64,000 bases of DNA from contig RJAE01000005.1 of assembly GCA_004000035.1 (NCBI GenBank), positions 1 to 64,000 of the forward strand. The letters run 5' to 3'. Below the pieces are notes generated by a model. It made no database searches. It saw only the letters and a list, made by a program, of their open reading frames with translations, and had not been told where the DNA came from. Below are positions 18,555 through 27,701 of the stretch, piece after piece; position 1 is the first letter of the stretch, and the number at the start of each line of letters is the position of its first letter. Source of the DNA: Arthrobacter sulfonylureivorans (GTDB lineage: Bacteria > Actinomycetota > Actinomycetes > Actinomycetales > Micrococcaceae). The position numbers were made by a program, and so were the translations under genes.

Positions 18555-19004
18555 CTACAAACCGCGCAGAATCCGCTCCTGCATCTGGTTCACAAAGCGG
18601 TCGGCCTGGTCCGCGGTGACCAGGTTCAGCTGCACCGCCTGTTCCATTTCCTGCCGGATGCCTTCCAAACGGGCCACCGACTCAACGCCGAGGAGTTTGC
18701 TTGCTTCAGCGGCCGCACCGCCCGCGCTGATGCGTTCGCCGCCCGGGCCGTTGGCGCCGCCTGGGTTGTCCGTGACCCCTTGCCCTGGTTGCCGCTCCAA
18801 AACCTCCGTATCCCGCGGGAGCAAGGGAGCAGCACCGACGGCACCGACGGCCCTCGCCGGGGGCTGCACCGATGACAGGGAGGCAGAGGCGGCGGAGGCC
18901 GGCGCGGAACCCATCACAACCACCGTGGCGACGGCGGTGGCCGTCAGGAACGAACCCGCGGCAACTCGTATCGTCGTGACTATGTACCGCGGGCGGGCTC
19001 CCAT
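18555..19004 (-). CDS. small exported protein of unknown function
   Basis: A 149-residue protein starting at ATG 19004 with AGGAG upstream. Residues 1-40 are a Sec signal peptide: basic MGARPRYIVTTIR, hydrophobic VAAGSFLTATAVATVVVMG, cleavage region SAPASAASA. The mature part has a Pro/Gly-rich stretch and a C-terminal amphipathic helix (EGIRQEMEQAVQLNLVTADQ to QMQERILRGL) resembling helices of small exported Gram-positive proteins. No catalytic motif. It sits between tRNA-Tyr and the divergent yajQ gene. Role unknown. Confidence 0.7.
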   Translation of the reverse strand: MGARPRYIVTTIRVAAGSFLTATAVATVVVMGSAPASAASASLSSVQPPARAVGAVGAAPLLPRDTEVLERQPGQGVTDNPGGANGPGGERISAGGAAAEASKLLGVESVARLEGIRQEMEQAVQLNLVTADQADRFVNQMQERILRGL

Positions 19005-19170
19005 GTGCGCTTCTCCTGAAGATCGGTGATTGATACAACACAGTGATTCTGTCGGATCTGGATGAAGGAACGATGGACGAAAGCTGCGTGGAAGCTGGGA
19101 AACCTGCGCCGCCGCCACGCGATTCAGTAGGCTGGTGCCAAGCACAAACGCCCCGACCCAGGAGGAAACC

Positions 19171-19662
19171 ATGGCCAGCGAGTCTTCGTTCGACATTGTC
19201 AGCAAGGTGGACAAGCAGGAAGTTGCCAACGCTTTGAACCAGGCGCAGAAGGAAATTGCGCAGCGCTATGACTTCAAGGGAGTCGGTGCCGAAGTTGACT
19301 TCAGCGGCGAAAAGATCCTCATGAAGGCAAACTCCGAGGAGCGTGTGAAAGCCGTTCTGGACGTGCTGCAGTCCAAGTTGGTCAAGCGTGGCATTTCGTT
19401 GAAGTCGCTGGATGCCGGCGAGCCGTTCGCCTCGGGCAAGGAATACCGGATCGAGGCCGGCATCAAGGAGGGCATTGCCCAGGACCAGGCCAAGAAGATC
19501 TCGAAGATCATCCGCGAAGAGGGACCCAAGGCCGTGAAGGCCCAGATCCAGGGTGACGAGTTGCGGGTCACGTCCAAGTCCCGCGACGATCTGCAGGAAG
19601 TCATTACCCTGCTCAAGGGTTCCGATGTGGAAGTCGATCTTCAGTTCATCAACTACCGCTGA
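19171..19662 (+). CDS. yajQ: YajQ family cyclic-di-GMP/nucleotide-binding protein
   Basis: A 163-residue UPF0234 protein, the usual family length, with the hallmarks [20 protein letters not shown] at the start, IAQRYDFKG, and ending [17 protein letters not shown]. YajQ folds as two ferredoxin-like domains. In some proteobacteria it binds cyclic-di-GMP and acts on transcription; other members bind nucleotides or RNA, and the actinobacterial role is unknown. The start at 19171 has AGGAGGAAACC directly before it. A 16-bp GC-rich hairpin follows the stop. Confidence 0.93.
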   Translation: MASESSFDIVSKVDKQEVANALNQAQKEIAQRYDFKGVGAEVDFSGEKILMKANSEERVKAVLDVLQSKLVKRGISLKSLDAGEPFASGKEYRIEAGIKEGIAQDQAKKISKIIREEGPKAVKAQIQGDELRVTSKSRDDLQEVITLLKGSDVEVDLQFINYR

Positions 19663-19669
19663 CTTCGGT

Positions 19670-19710
19670 ACGACGACGGCCGCGCGCCTGAGGTGCGCGG
19701 CCGTCGTCGT
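19670..19710. terminator. bidirectional terminator between yajQ and the oxidoreductase gene
   Basis: ACGACGACGGCCGCGC (19670-19685) and GCGCGGCCGTCGTCGT (19695-19710) form a perfect 16-bp stem with a nine-base loop between converging genes. Confidence 0.9.
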
Positions 19711-19737
19711 GCTTCGGCCCGGCTTGCTTTGCCGCTG

Positions 19738-20907
19738 CTACTGGGCCCTGACAGTACGTGGGCCGCGCGGCCAACTGTATGACCCGCTGCGCCGCCGCTC
19801 TCCCCTGATCCACTTCAGCGTCATGCGGCAGACCTGCTCCTTGACCAATGCACCTACACGCCTGCTCACGGCAAGACGACGCGGGGCATCGTCCGCCCGC
19901 ACTGGTTGGACCAGCCCGGACCTGCGCCCCAGGCTGATGCAGCGCAGCATGAACCCAGCGGACAACTCCTGAGGGCTCGCCTGCCGGATCCGGGCGATGA
20001 CATTGTCGGCGGCGTGAGCGCCCATGGGCATGGCCATCGCACAGCTCATCCGCAGGTGCGAGGCAACCGTTTCAGGCGCGTGGACGGCGTCACCGGCGCC
20101 GAAGATCTCCGGGAACCCGGGACAGGCCAGGGTTGAATCAACCAGCAGCCTGCCCTCAGCATCGGTGGCCAGGCCGCCGGCTCGGGCGAGGCCCGGAGCG
20201 GTGAAGCCGGCGGTCCATACAGTGCAGTCGGAGGCCAGGGAAGTGCCGTCCGACAGCGTGATGTACTGCCCGTCCGACCGGTCCACGCGCTCCCCCGCCA
20301 TGACGTGGACCCCGATGCCCTCCAGTTGTGCGAGCAAGGCACGGCGGCCGCGGTCGGACAGGTCCGCCCCCGTCTGCCCGCGCGAGACCAGTCGCACCGT
20401 CAACCGCGGATGTGCCTCGGCAATTTCGGCGGCTGCCTCGATGCCGGTCAGACCACCGCCGACCACGCTGACGACGGCGCCCGGCGCCAACTTCTCCAAC
20501 GTCGGCCGCAGGCGCTTGGCAGACTGGGCGTCGTGCAGCGCGTAGCCAACGGATCCCGAGGGTGCGGGCTGGCTGGCACTGCCGGGAGCATAGACCAGGA
20601 AGTCATAGTGCAGCGGGGCGCGACCGTCGTCGAAATGGACGGTGTGTGCGAGCGGATCGATCCGTGAGGCCCGGCCGACCACCAGCGTGGCGGCCGGATG
20701 CAGCACCGATTCCATCGGCACGGAGGCTGACTCCCGGCTACCCGCCGCCACCTGATGCAACCGGATCCGCTCCACGAAGTCCGCCAGGGGGTTGATGACG
20801 GTTACGCCGACCTTGCCCCTGAGCTCCTTGCTGCCAGCCAGCCGGTTCGCGGCCATCACTCCGGCGTAGCCGGCCCCGATAACGACGATCCGATGATGTG
20901 TAGTCAC
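19738..20907 (-). CDS. NAD(P)/FAD-dependent oxidoreductase, type II NADH dehydrogenase-like
   Basis: A 389-residue flavoprotein with two Rossmann loops, VVIGAGYAGVMAANRLAG at the N-terminus (FAD) and VSVVGGGLTGIEAAAEIAEA in the middle (NAD(P)H), plus the late GAGDAVHAPE, which binds the flavin. This is the NDH-2/YumB-like layout of enzymes that pass electrons from NAD(P)H to quinones. The C-terminal segment is basic (MTLKWIRGERRRSGS) and could sit on the membrane. The start is GTG 20907 after AAGGGAG. Whether it is a true respiratory NDH-2 or a cytoplasmic reductase cannot be decided by eye. It is monocistronic. Confidence 0.85.
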   Translation of the reverse strand: MTTHHRIVVIGAGYAGVMAANRLAGSKELRGKVGVTVINPLADFVERIRLHQVAAGSRESASVPMESVLHPAATLVVGRASRIDPLAHTVHFDDGRAPLHYDFLVYAPGSASQPAPSGSVGYALHDAQSAKRLRPTLEKLAPGAVVSVVGGGLTGIEAAAEIAEAHPRLTVRLVSRGQTGADLSDRGRRALLAQLEGIGVHVMAGERVDRSDGQYITLSDGTSLASDCTVWTAGFTAPGLARAGGLATDAEGRLLVDSTLACPGFPEIFGAGDAVHAPETVASHLRMSCAMAMPMGAHAADNVIARIRQASPQELSAGFMLRCISLGRRSGLVQPVRADDAPRRLAVSRRVGALVKEQVCRMTLKWIRGERRRSGSYSWPRGPRTVRAQ

Positions 20908-21059
20908 TGCGGGCTCCCTTGAATTGTGGTTACAAACATAGGACACCGCGGGGAGCGGAATTGTGACACGTAGGAACAGGCGGCAGCCGACGGCGAGGCT
21001 CCTGATCCGAGGACGGCCCGGGCAACTGAGGGCCCGTCGTCGGTCCCGGGAACCTGACG

Positions 21060-21746
21060 TCAGTCCCGGGAATCGGTGGGGATGCGGTCCGGGTTGATCG
21101 CATCGGCGGTGGGACCGTCGGCGAGCGGGGCAGCCAGTTCGGGCCCGCCCACGGCTTGGCCCATCCAGGTCAGCGCCTCCCAGCCGTCCGGGCCGCCGTC
21201 GAGGACCACCACTCCGGTGTTGCTCAACTGGTTCCGTGCAACGAACGGGACGGAGAGATTCGATGCCCGGGCGCCGGCCCAGCTGCGGATCATGGCGCCG
21301 TGGCTGACCACGGCCAGGGTGCCGACGCCGGAGGCCCGGGCTTCGTCGATGACGGCATCGAAGCGACCGAACGTTTCGTGCCCGTCCGGGCCGCCGGGCA
21401 TCCGCCGCTCCAGGTCACCCGATGCCCACGCAAAGACTGTGGTCATGTAGGCAATGATGGCGTCGCGGTCGCCGCGCATTTCCAGCTCACCGGCCGAGAT
21501 TTCGCGCAGCCCGTCGTGAACGTCTGTCTCGAGCCTGCGTGCGGCCGCCAGGGGAGATGCGGTGAGCTGCGTGCGCACGAGGGTGGAGACCAGGAGCGCG
21601 TCGATCGGCTCGCCGTCGAGCACCGTCGGCAGCGCACGGGCCTGTTCCTCGCCCAGCTGAGTCAGTTCCGCACCGGGCGCCCCCGTATCCAGCAGCCCGC
21701 GGACGTTGGAGGGGGTCTGGCCGTGCCGGATCAGCAGCAGTCGCAT
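21060..21746 (-). CDS. histidine phosphatase (phosphoglycerate mutase-like) family protein
   Basis: A 228-residue member of the histidine phosphatase superfamily. It has the catalytic LIRHGQTPSN (Arg7-His8), the second histidine in VVSHGAMIRSW and an acid residue in GELEMRGD. These enzymes form a phosphohistidine and act on phosphorylated sugars, nucleotides or acids. The lack of the full PGAM consensus suggests a phosphatase rather than a glycolytic mutase. It starts at ATG 21746, eight bases after the htpX stop, so htpX and this gene are probably cotranscribed. Confidence 0.85.
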   Translation of the reverse strand: MRLLLIRHGQTPSNVRGLLDTGAPGAELTQLGEEQARALPTVLDGEPIDALLVSTLVRTQLTASPLAAARRLETDVHDGLREISAGELEMRGDRDAIIAYMTTVFAWASGDLERRMPGGPDGHETFGRFDAVIDEARASGVGTLAVVSHGAMIRSWAGARASNLSVPFVARNQLSNTGVVVLDGGPDGWEALTWMGQAVGGPELAAPLADGPTADAINPDRIPTDSRD

Positions 21747-21753
21747 GCCGGCC

Positions 21754-22623
21754 TCAGTAGCCCAGTGGCCGTCCGGCCATCCGTTCCAGCCGCGCCACGC
21801 GGTCGTCCATCGGCGGGTGGGTGCTGAACATCTTCTTGACGCCGCCGCCCTTGAACGGGTTGGCAATCATCAGGTGGCTGGTGTTGACCAGCTTCTGATC
21901 CTGCGGCAGTGGCGCCTGCTGCGTGCCGTACTGCAGCTTGCGCAGCGCCGAGGCCAGCGCCAGCGGGTCGTCGGTCAGGGTGGCGCCGTCCTCGTCCGCG
22001 TCATACTCGCGAGTGCGGCTGACTGCCATCTGGATCAGCATGGCCGCGATCAGCGCCAGCAGGGACATGGCGATCAGCGCCAGTGGGTTGGCGTTGCGGT
22101 CGCGGCCGCCGAAGAACAGCAGGAACTGGGCGACCGAGGTGATGACACCCGCCACCGCGGCGGCAACGGAGGACGTCAGGATGTCCCGGTTGTAGACGTG
22201 CATCAGTTCATGGCCCAGCACGCCGCGCAGTTCGCGCTCGTCCAGCAGGCGCAGAATGCCCTCGGTGCAGCAGACCGCCGAGTTTTTCGGGTTGCGCCCG
22301 GTGGCGAAGGCGTTCGGCGCCATGGTCGGGGACACGTAGAGCCGGGGCATTGGCTGGTTGGCCCGCGTGGATAGTTCGCGGACGATTCGGTACATTCCGG
22401 GCTGGTCGGCTTCGGTGACGGGATAGGCCTGCATGCTGCGAATGGCCAGCTTGTCGCTGTTCCAGTAGCTGTAGGCCGTGGTGCCCACGCCGATCAGGGC
22501 CATGATCCAGATCCAGCTGGCACTGCCGGTCCCGCTGGCCAACAGCGCGCCGATCGCCAGCAGCAGGGCGAAGAGACCGCCCAGCAACCCTGCCGTTTTC
22601 AGTCCGTTGAAGTGGTTGTGCAC
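21754..22623 (-). CDS. htpX: membrane zinc metalloprotease HtpX
   Basis: A 289-residue M48 protease of membrane-protein quality control. Two N-terminal helices (about 10-30 and 36-53), the zinc motif HELMH (His138, Glu139, His142) and the third ligand glutamate in TREYDADEDGA are present, with two more helices (about 155-215) between. The conserved ARAN-type YVSPTMAPNAFATGRNP precedes the zinc motif. The start is GTG 22623 with AGAGGA ten bases before it. Stress induction is expected from the family, but no operator is visible here. It is followed closely by the phosphatase gene. Confidence 0.94.
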   Translation of the reverse strand: MHNHFNGLKTAGLLGGLFALLLAIGALLASGTGSASWIWIMALIGVGTTAYSYWNSDKLAIRSMQAYPVTEADQPGMYRIVRELSTRANQPMPRLYVSPTMAPNAFATGRNPKNSAVCCTEGILRLLDERELRGVLGHELMHVYNRDILTSSVAAAVAGVITSVAQFLLFFGGRDRNANPLALIAMSLLALIAAMLIQMAVSRTREYDADEDGATLTDDPLALASALRKLQYGTQQAPLPQDQKLVNTSHLMIANPFKGGGVKKMFSTHPPMDDRVARLERMAGRPLGY

Positions 22624-22757
22624 AGCGTGTAAGTCCTCTCCCGCGCCGATGCGGCCCTCTGCCGCTGCGGGCGCAGCATGTCGGTTTCAGTGTATCTACC
22701 GCACACTTATTCCAACGCCGGAATTCGGCGCCAAGTTCCGTAGTACTCGGGCATCAG

Positions 22758-24038
22758 CTACGGCTCGGGGTGCCTGTCGTCATAGCGGGCGAATCTCGGC
22801 TGCAGCCGGTGCAGCAGTCCGACCACGCACACGCAGGCGATACCGCCGGCGAGGGCTGCGAACCCCTCACCCAGCCATTCGCCGCCTCCGCCGGCAACGG
22901 CGTCGCCCAGCCTCGGGCCGCCGGTCACCACCACGATGAAGATTCCCTGCAGCCGCCCGCGCATCGCGTCGGGCGTCGCCGATTGCAGGATGGTGTTGCG
23001 GAAGACGCCGCTGACCGTATCCGCGCCGCCGGCAACCGCAAGGCAAAGGGCGGCCGGCAGCAGCCACTCGCTCACGTCGCCGGCGGAGGCGGCGGCGGAA
23101 CGGCCTGCCATCACGACGACGGCGCCGAACCCGGCGACGGCAATCCCCCACACCACCACACACCACAGCACCGCCAGCCCGTGCCGCCGGATGCCTCCCA
23201 ACGGGCCGGAGAACACAGCCGCGACGAAGGAGCCGCCCGCCACCGAAGCCAGCAGGATGCCTGCCGTCGCCTCGCCGCCGCCGATGATCACCGCGCCGAT
23301 GGCCGGCATCAGCGCGCGCGGCTGGGCCAGCACCATCGCGGCCAGGTCCACCAGGAACGTCATCCGGATGTTGGGACGGGTCCGCAGGAACTGGAGCCCT
23401 TCGACGACCGACTTCAGGCCGGCCTTGCGCACTTCCCCCTCGGGTGGGAGCGGCGGCAGCTTGACCACCGCCCAAATGGCCGCCGTGAACGTGAGGACGT
23501 CCAAGGTATAGGTCCAGCCGAAGCCCACGTTGGCCACCAGCACACCAGCCGCCAGCGGCCCGATGGTCATGCCCAAACCGAAGGTCATCATGGTCAGGGC
23601 ATTGGCCGCCGGCAGCATCTCGCGCCGCACCAGCCGCGGCACAATGGCACTGCGTGCCGGTTGGTTGATCCCGACTGCGGCCGAATGCACCGCGATCACC
23701 AGATACAGCAACCACACCTGCTCCAGCTGGAACCAGGCCTGCAGGGCAAACACCGCGGTGCCGGCCCACAGCACCAGGCCAGAATAGAGCGCCACTTTGC
23801 GGCGGTCGTGGGCGTCCACCACCGAGCCGCCATAGAGCCCGGCCAGCACCAGCGGAATCAAGCCGACGACGCCGACGGCGCCCACCGCCCACGTCGAGCC
23901 GGTGAGCTGATAGACCTCCAGGCTCACTGCCACCGCCGTCAACTGTGCGCCGATGGCAGAGAGCGACGTGCCGATCCACAACCTGCGGAATTCCGGGCTC
24001 TCCTTCAGCGGCGCCGTATCGGCGAACAGTTTGGGCAT
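22758..24038 (-). CDS. MFS exporter (EntS-like)
   Basis: A 426-residue major facilitator with 12 predicted membrane helices, beginning SPEFRRLWIGTSLSAIGAQL, the typical opening of the EntS/MFS_3 group, and carrying GGSVVDAHDRRKVAL as the helix 2-3 loop and ARSAIVPRLV after helix 4. It probably exports a small molecule or drug. EntS itself exports enterobactin, but there are no siderophore genes nearby. The start ATG 24038 is chosen from the hydrophobic pattern; the frame is open further upstream in low-complexity GC-rich sequence. It is divergent from the fur-katA operon. Confidence 0.85.
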   Translation of the reverse strand: MPKLFADTAPLKESPEFRRLWIGTSLSAIGAQLTAVAVSLEVYQLTGSTWAVGAVGVVGLIPLVLAGLYGGSVVDAHDRRKVALYSGLVLWAGTAVFALQAWFQLEQVWLLYLVIAVHSAAVGINQPARSAIVPRLVRREMLPAANALTMMTFGLGMTIGPLAAGVLVANVGFGWTYTLDVLTFTAAIWAVVKLPPLPPEGEVRKAGLKSVVEGLQFLRTRPNIRMTFLVDLAAMVLAQPRALMPAIGAVIIGGGEATAGILLASVAGGSFVAAVFSGPLGGIRRHGLAVLWCVVVWGIAVAGFGAVVVMAGRSAAASAGDVSEWLLPAALCLAVAGGADTVSGVFRNTILQSATPDAMRGRLQGIFIVVVTGGPRLGDAVAGGGGEWLGEGFAALAGGIACVCVVGLLHRLQPRFARYDDRHPEP

Positions 24039-24254
24039 GGCGGAGATTCTAGTTGCCCGCAGCACCTTTCTTGGGCTGGCGGGGCGCCACGGCGGAGCGT
24101 GGCGTCCCGGGCGTGGCGTTCCGGCGGGGCGTGGCGTGGCCTCCCGGCCGCGGCGGCGCTTCAGAGGCGGCAGTGGTGCCCTCGCCATGGCGCGCCGACA
24201 CCCCGAGGCGGGCACCGCCGTCGTACTGATCCGTCACCCGGAGTTCACCGACTG

Positions 24255-24296
24255 TTCTGGACTCGTTCCAAAACATATTCTGGACTGAGTCCAGAA
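24255..24296 (+). promoter_or_regulatory. candidate Fur-family operator upstream of fur-katA
   Basis: TTCTGGACTGAGTCCAGAA at 24278-24296 is a perfect 19-bp palindrome (9-1-9). A second, imperfect copy with the same left arm (TTCTGGACT) lies at 24255-24273; the centres are 23 bp apart. The palindrome ends 11 bases before the fur start codon. Geometry and position fit autoregulation by the encoded Fur-type regulator; binding is inferred. Confidence 0.65.
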
Positions 24297-24307
24297 AAGC
24301 TGACAGA

Positions 24308-24778
24308 ATGGCTGTCATGGTCGATATGAGGGAACCCGAGGACATGTTGCGCGAGGCTTCGCTGCGCGTCACCCGTCCGCGGACCGCGGTCCTGGAAGCA
24401 GTCCGCGCACACCCGCATGCCGACGCCGATGCCATCACCGGCCTGGTGCGGGACGAGCTGGGCGGGGTTTCGAAACAGGCCGTGTATGACGTGCTTGCCG
24501 CGTTGACCGACGCCCGGTTGCTGCGCCGGATCGAGCCGTCAGGCTCCCCGGCGCGCTACGAGGCCCGGGTTGGCGACAACCACCACCATGTGGTGTGCCG
24601 GCGGTGCGGCGATATTGCCGACATCGACTGCACTGTGGGCGAGGCACCGTGCCTCACGGTGGGCGATAACCACGGCTTCGCGATTGACGAAGCCGAGGTC
24701 ACGTTCTGGGGCATCTGTCCCGCCTGCAGTGCCACGAAAGACCTTCAATTGGAAGATCCGACAAGGAGCGATAACTAA
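24308..24778 (+). CDS. Fur-family peroxide/metal-responsive regulator (FurA/CatR/PerR type)
   Basis: A 156-residue winged-helix regulator with the Fur layout: LRVTRPRTAVLEAVRAHPHA, SKQAVYDVLAALTDARLLRR (recognition helix region), then the metal site GDNHHHVVCRRCGDIADIDC and a C-terminal CPAC. The two CXXC pairs would hold structural zinc. Its direct link to catalase (stop TAA immediately followed by the katA ATG) marks it as a peroxide-sensing FurA/CatR-type repressor rather than an iron regulator. Metal-catalysed oxidation of histidines is the known sensing mode in PerR-like members. A perfect palindrome lies upstream. Two in-frame ATGs (24308, 24317) are possible starts and neither has a good ribosome-binding site. 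Confidence 0.9.
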   Translation: MAVMVDMREPEDMLREASLRVTRPRTAVLEAVRAHPHADADAITGLVRDELGGVSKQAVYDVLAALTDARLLRRIEPSGSPARYEARVGDNHHHVVCRRCGDIADIDCTVGEAPCLTVGDNHGFAIDEAEVTFWGICPACSATKDLQLEDPTRSDN

Positions 24779-26278
24779 ATGGCCGATAACACCAAGCCGT
24801 TGACAACCGTTGCGGGCGCGCCCGTAGCGGACAACCAGGACAGCCTGACCGCTGGTCCCCGCGGCCCGATGCTGCTGCAGGACGTCTGGTTCCTGGAGAA
24901 GATGGCGCACTTCGACCGCGAGGTCATCCCCGAGCGCCGCATGCATGCCAAGGGCTCCGGCGCGTTCGGTACCTTCACGGTGACCAACGACATCACCAAG
25001 TACACCAAGGCGAAGATCTTCTCCGAGGTCGGCAAGAAGACCGAGCTGTTCGCCCGCTTCTCCACCGTTGCCGGCGAGCGCGGCGCAGCCGACGCCGAGC
25101 GTGACATCCGCGGCTTCTCGGTGAAGTTCTACACCGAAGAGGGCAACTGGGACCTGGTGGGCAACAACACCCCGGTGTTCTTCTTCCGCGACCCGCTGAA
25201 GTTCCCCGACCTCAACCACGCAGTTAAGCGTGATCCGCGCACCAACCTGCGCAGCGCCGAGAACAACTGGGACTTCTGGACCAACCTGCCGGAAGCCCTG
25301 CACCAGGTCACCATCGTGATGTCCGACCGCGGCATCCCGGCGTCCTACCGCCACATGCACGGTTTCGGCTCGCACACCTACAGCTTCATCAACGACGCCG
25401 GCGAGCGTTACTGGGTGAAGTTCCACCACCGCACGCAGCAGGGCATCAAGAACCTCACCGATGACGAGGCGGCTGCACTGGTGGGCGAGGACCGCGAGTC
25501 GCACCAGCGCGACCTGCTCGATTCGATCGACAACGGCGACTTCCCGAAGTGGAAGCTCATGGTCCAGATCATGCCCGAGGCCGACGCGGAGACCTACAAG
25601 TACCACCCGTTCGACCTGACCAAGGTCTGGTCCAAGAAGGACTACCCGCTGATCGAGGTTGGCGAGTGGGAGCTGAACCGCAACCCGGAGAACTACTTCG
25701 CCGACGTGGAGCAGGCCGCCTTCACCCCGGCCAACGTGGTGCCGGGCATCAGCTACTCGCCGGACCGCATGCTGCAGGGCCGCCTGTTCTCCTACGGCGA
25801 CGCGCAGCGCTACCGCCTGGGTGTCAACCACCACCAGATTCCGGTGAACTACCCGCGCGGCGCCGGCCTGGTCAACTCCTACCACCGTGACGGCGCCATG
25901 CGCATCGACGGCAACCAGGGCGCGACCCCGGGCATCGAGCCGAACGGCTACGGACGCTGGCAGGAACAGCCGGCGTACCGCGACCCGGCCCAGGCCGTGG
26001 GCGCCGTGGCCGACCGGTTCAACTTCCGCGAGGACGACGACAACTACTACGAGCAGCCCGGCATCCTCTTCCGCGAGAAGATGACCGCCGAGCAGCGGCA
26101 GGTGCTGTTCGAGAACACCGCCCGCGCCATCGACGGGGCTTCCGAGGCCACCATCGAACGCCACATCGCCAACTGCACCAAGGCCGACCCGGCCTACGGC
26201 GAAGGTGTGCGCAAGGCCATCGAGGCCCTGCAGGCAGGCAAGCTCTCCGCGACGGATGTGAACACCGACTCGGCGTAA
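24779..26278 (+). CDS. katA: monofunctional haem catalase (clade 3, small subunit)
   Basis: Decomposes hydrogen peroxide. The 499 residues match small-subunit catalases. The distal histidine is His56 in [13 protein letters not shown], the Asn lies near 129 in [14 protein letters not shown], and the proximal tyrosine, near 339, is in [33 protein letters not shown] is the standard haem-pocket stretch. It starts directly after the fur stop with AAGGAG ten bases upstream. Transcription probably runs from the fur promoter and ends at the hairpin with T-run at 26299-26344. Codon use is strongly biased, as expected for a highly expressed gene. Confidence 0.97.
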   Translation: MADNTKPLTTVAGAPVADNQDSLTAGPRGPMLLQDVWFLEKMAHFDREVIPERRMHAKGSGAFGTFTVTNDITKYTKAKIFSEVGKKTELFARFSTVAGERGAADAERDIRGFSVKFYTEEGNWDLVGNNTPVFFFRDPLKFPDLNHAVKRDPRTNLRSAENNWDFWTNLPEALHQVTIVMSDRGIPASYRHMHGFGSHTYSFINDAGERYWVKFHHRTQQGIKNLTDDEAAALVGEDRESHQRDLLDSIDNGDFPKWKLMVQIMPEADAETYKYHPFDLTKVWSKKDYPLIEVGEWELNRNPENYFADVEQAAFTPANVVPGISYSPDRMLQGRLFSYGDAQRYRLGVNHHQIPVNYPRGAGLVNSYHRDGAMRIDGNQGATPGIEPNGYGRWQEQPAYRDPAQAVGAVADRFNFREDDDNYYEQPGILFREKMTAEQRQVLFENTARAIDGASEATIERHIANCTKADPAYGEGVRKAIEALQAGKLSATDVNTDSA

Positions 26279-26298
26279 TGCCCCTCGCCTGACGGCAT

Positions 26299-26344
26299 AA
26301 AACTGCCCGGGACCAGCCATTGCGGCCGGACCCGGGCAGTTTTT
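26299..26344. terminator. terminator shared by katA and the ankyrin gene
   Basis: AAAACTGCCCGGG (26299-26311) pairs with CCCGGGCAGTTTT (26331-26343). The plus strand continues in T, and the minus strand also ends in T-rich sequence, so both converging genes can terminate here. Confidence 0.92.
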
Positions 26345-26363
26345 TGTTGCTAAGAGCCGGTGT

Positions 26364-26741
26364 TTACTTCTCCAGCAGGTGCTCGCGGCCGAACATCCTG
26401 GCCGCATCCCTCGCGGACGGCGTCCCGGCTTCCACGTCCGCGCCGGCCGCCAGCAGCTTGGCCACCACCGCGTCCTCGCCCTTGAACAGGGCACCGGCAA
26501 TCGGGGACTGGTCGCGGACGTTGCGGATATCCGGATTGGCACCCCGGGCCAGCAGCATGTCCAGGGTCTCTTCCTGCCCGTGGTAGGCAGCCAGCATCAA
26601 CAGGGTGTTGCGGTCCGGGTCCAGCGCATCCACGGGCAGTCCGTGGTCGAGGAACTCGGCCAGCTCGCCGGTTTTGCCTTCGCGGGCCAAATCCATGGCG
26701 ATGCCAACAATCCGTTGGGTCTGTTCTTCACTGAGGGGCAT
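26364..26741 (-). CDS. ankyrin-repeat protein convergent with catalase
   Basis: A 125-residue protein made of about three ankyrin repeats: LDPDRNTLLMLAAYHGQEETLDML, then LLARGANPDIRNVRDQSPIAGAL, then VVAKLLAAGADVEAGTPSARDAA. Ankyrin repeats mediate protein-protein contacts; no enzyme motif is present. I start it at ATG 26741 because the upstream GTG at 26753 overlaps the GGGGGAG ribosome-binding site. It faces katA across one shared terminator. Family knowledge: small ankyrin proteins encoded beside catalases (AnkB in Pseudomonas) can be needed for full catalase activity, so a link is plausible but not shown here. Confidence 0.85.
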   Translation of the reverse strand: MPLSEEQTQRIVGIAMDLAREGKTGELAEFLDHGLPVDALDPDRNTLLMLAAYHGQEETLDMLLARGANPDIRNVRDQSPIAGALFKGEDAVVAKLLAAGADVEAGTPSARDAARMFGREHLLEK

Positions 26742-26839
26742 TTCGTTGGTCACTCCCCCAGACTATGCGAGCCCGTGCCAAACCACGACGGCGGAGCCCG
26801 GCTTCAGTTGCTGTGGCGCCTGACGTGGGGGCGGCCGCG

Positions 26840-27430
26840 TCAGGGGGCTGCCTGCAGGAGACGTTCCAGCAACAGGTGGAACGCCGCCGTTGATCCCTCC
26901 GGCGGCTCGGCGGCGGCAACCTGTCCGAACCATAAACCACACAGCCCGGCGGCGAAGAGCGTTCCCTCGGCTGCCGCCTTCTGTTCGCTTGCCCCGCGCA
27001 CGCTGAGCCAGCCGGCAACGGCTTCGCGCCAGAGGGAATACCCGGGCGGCCGGAGTGGGCCTCCGTCCGGCGCGGACTGCGCACCGGCCGCTTGCTGGAT
27101 GGCCGCTTCGAATGCCAGCCGCTGGAGCACGCGGCTTTGCGGAGTCTGCGAACGCTCCCAGATCTGGACTAGCAACTGCCGCAACGCCGGGGCGTCCAGG
27201 CCGGCCAGCTGCTCCGGCGAGGGCGCCGACAGCTGTGCCTGGACCCGGTGCACTATCTCCTCGAGCAGCTGTTCGCGGTGGCCGAAATGGTAGACCAGCA
27301 TGTAGCTGCTGATGCCCAGGGCTTCGGCCAGTGGGCGGAAGGACAGCTCGGCCAGGTTCTTGTCCTGCAGGTAGTGCAGGATGTCTTCGAGCAGCTGAGG
27401 CTTGCGCTGCGGGTTCTGTGGCCTGGCCAT
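26840..27430 (-). CDS. TetR-family transcriptional regulator
   Basis: A 196-residue one-component regulator with an N-terminal TetR helix-turn-helix (about 10-60: LLEDILHYLQDKNLAELSFR, PLAEALGISSYMLVYHFGHREQLLEEI) and a helical ligand-binding domain with GTLFAAGLCGLWFG near 155-168. The divergent stretch to its right (27431-27701) contains only a small unknown gene start, so its target is unclear; most TetR proteins control a neighbouring gene or themselves. No matching palindrome stands out. Confidence 0.85.
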   Translation of the reverse strand: MARPQNPQRKPQLLEDILHYLQDKNLAELSFRPLAEALGISSYMLVYHFGHREQLLEEIVHRVQAQLSAPSPEQLAGLDAPALRQLLVQIWERSQTPQSRVLQRLAFEAAIQQAAGAQSAPDGGPLRPPGYSLWREAVAGWLSVRGASEQKAAAEGTLFAAGLCGLWFGQVAAAEPPEGSTAAFHLLLERLLQAAP

Positions 27431-27701
27431 ACGGTGCGCTTCCTCCTTCTGCTCGGAACCTCTGCCGGTACGACGCGATCGGTTGCGCTCCAGGGAGCGG
27501 CGTTATCCGTCCGGGTCTCAGCTTATCCGCTGGCGTCGAGGGCGCGCCGGGACAGGCGTGTGGCAGTCACTTCCGCGACTTGCCGGAACGCCTCGCACAT
27601 TTGCGGCCTGCGGCTCCCATACTTGATGAAAGGGCCGACCCAGGGGAATCGGACCGGCCGGCCGCCGGCAGTGAAGCGAGCAAGGAAGCGGGCACAAGGC
27701 G

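Noticed and set aside
24539-26542. 667-codon open frame opposite katA
   Set aside because: Val/Gly/Leu-rich antisense artefact of the strongly biased catalase codons.
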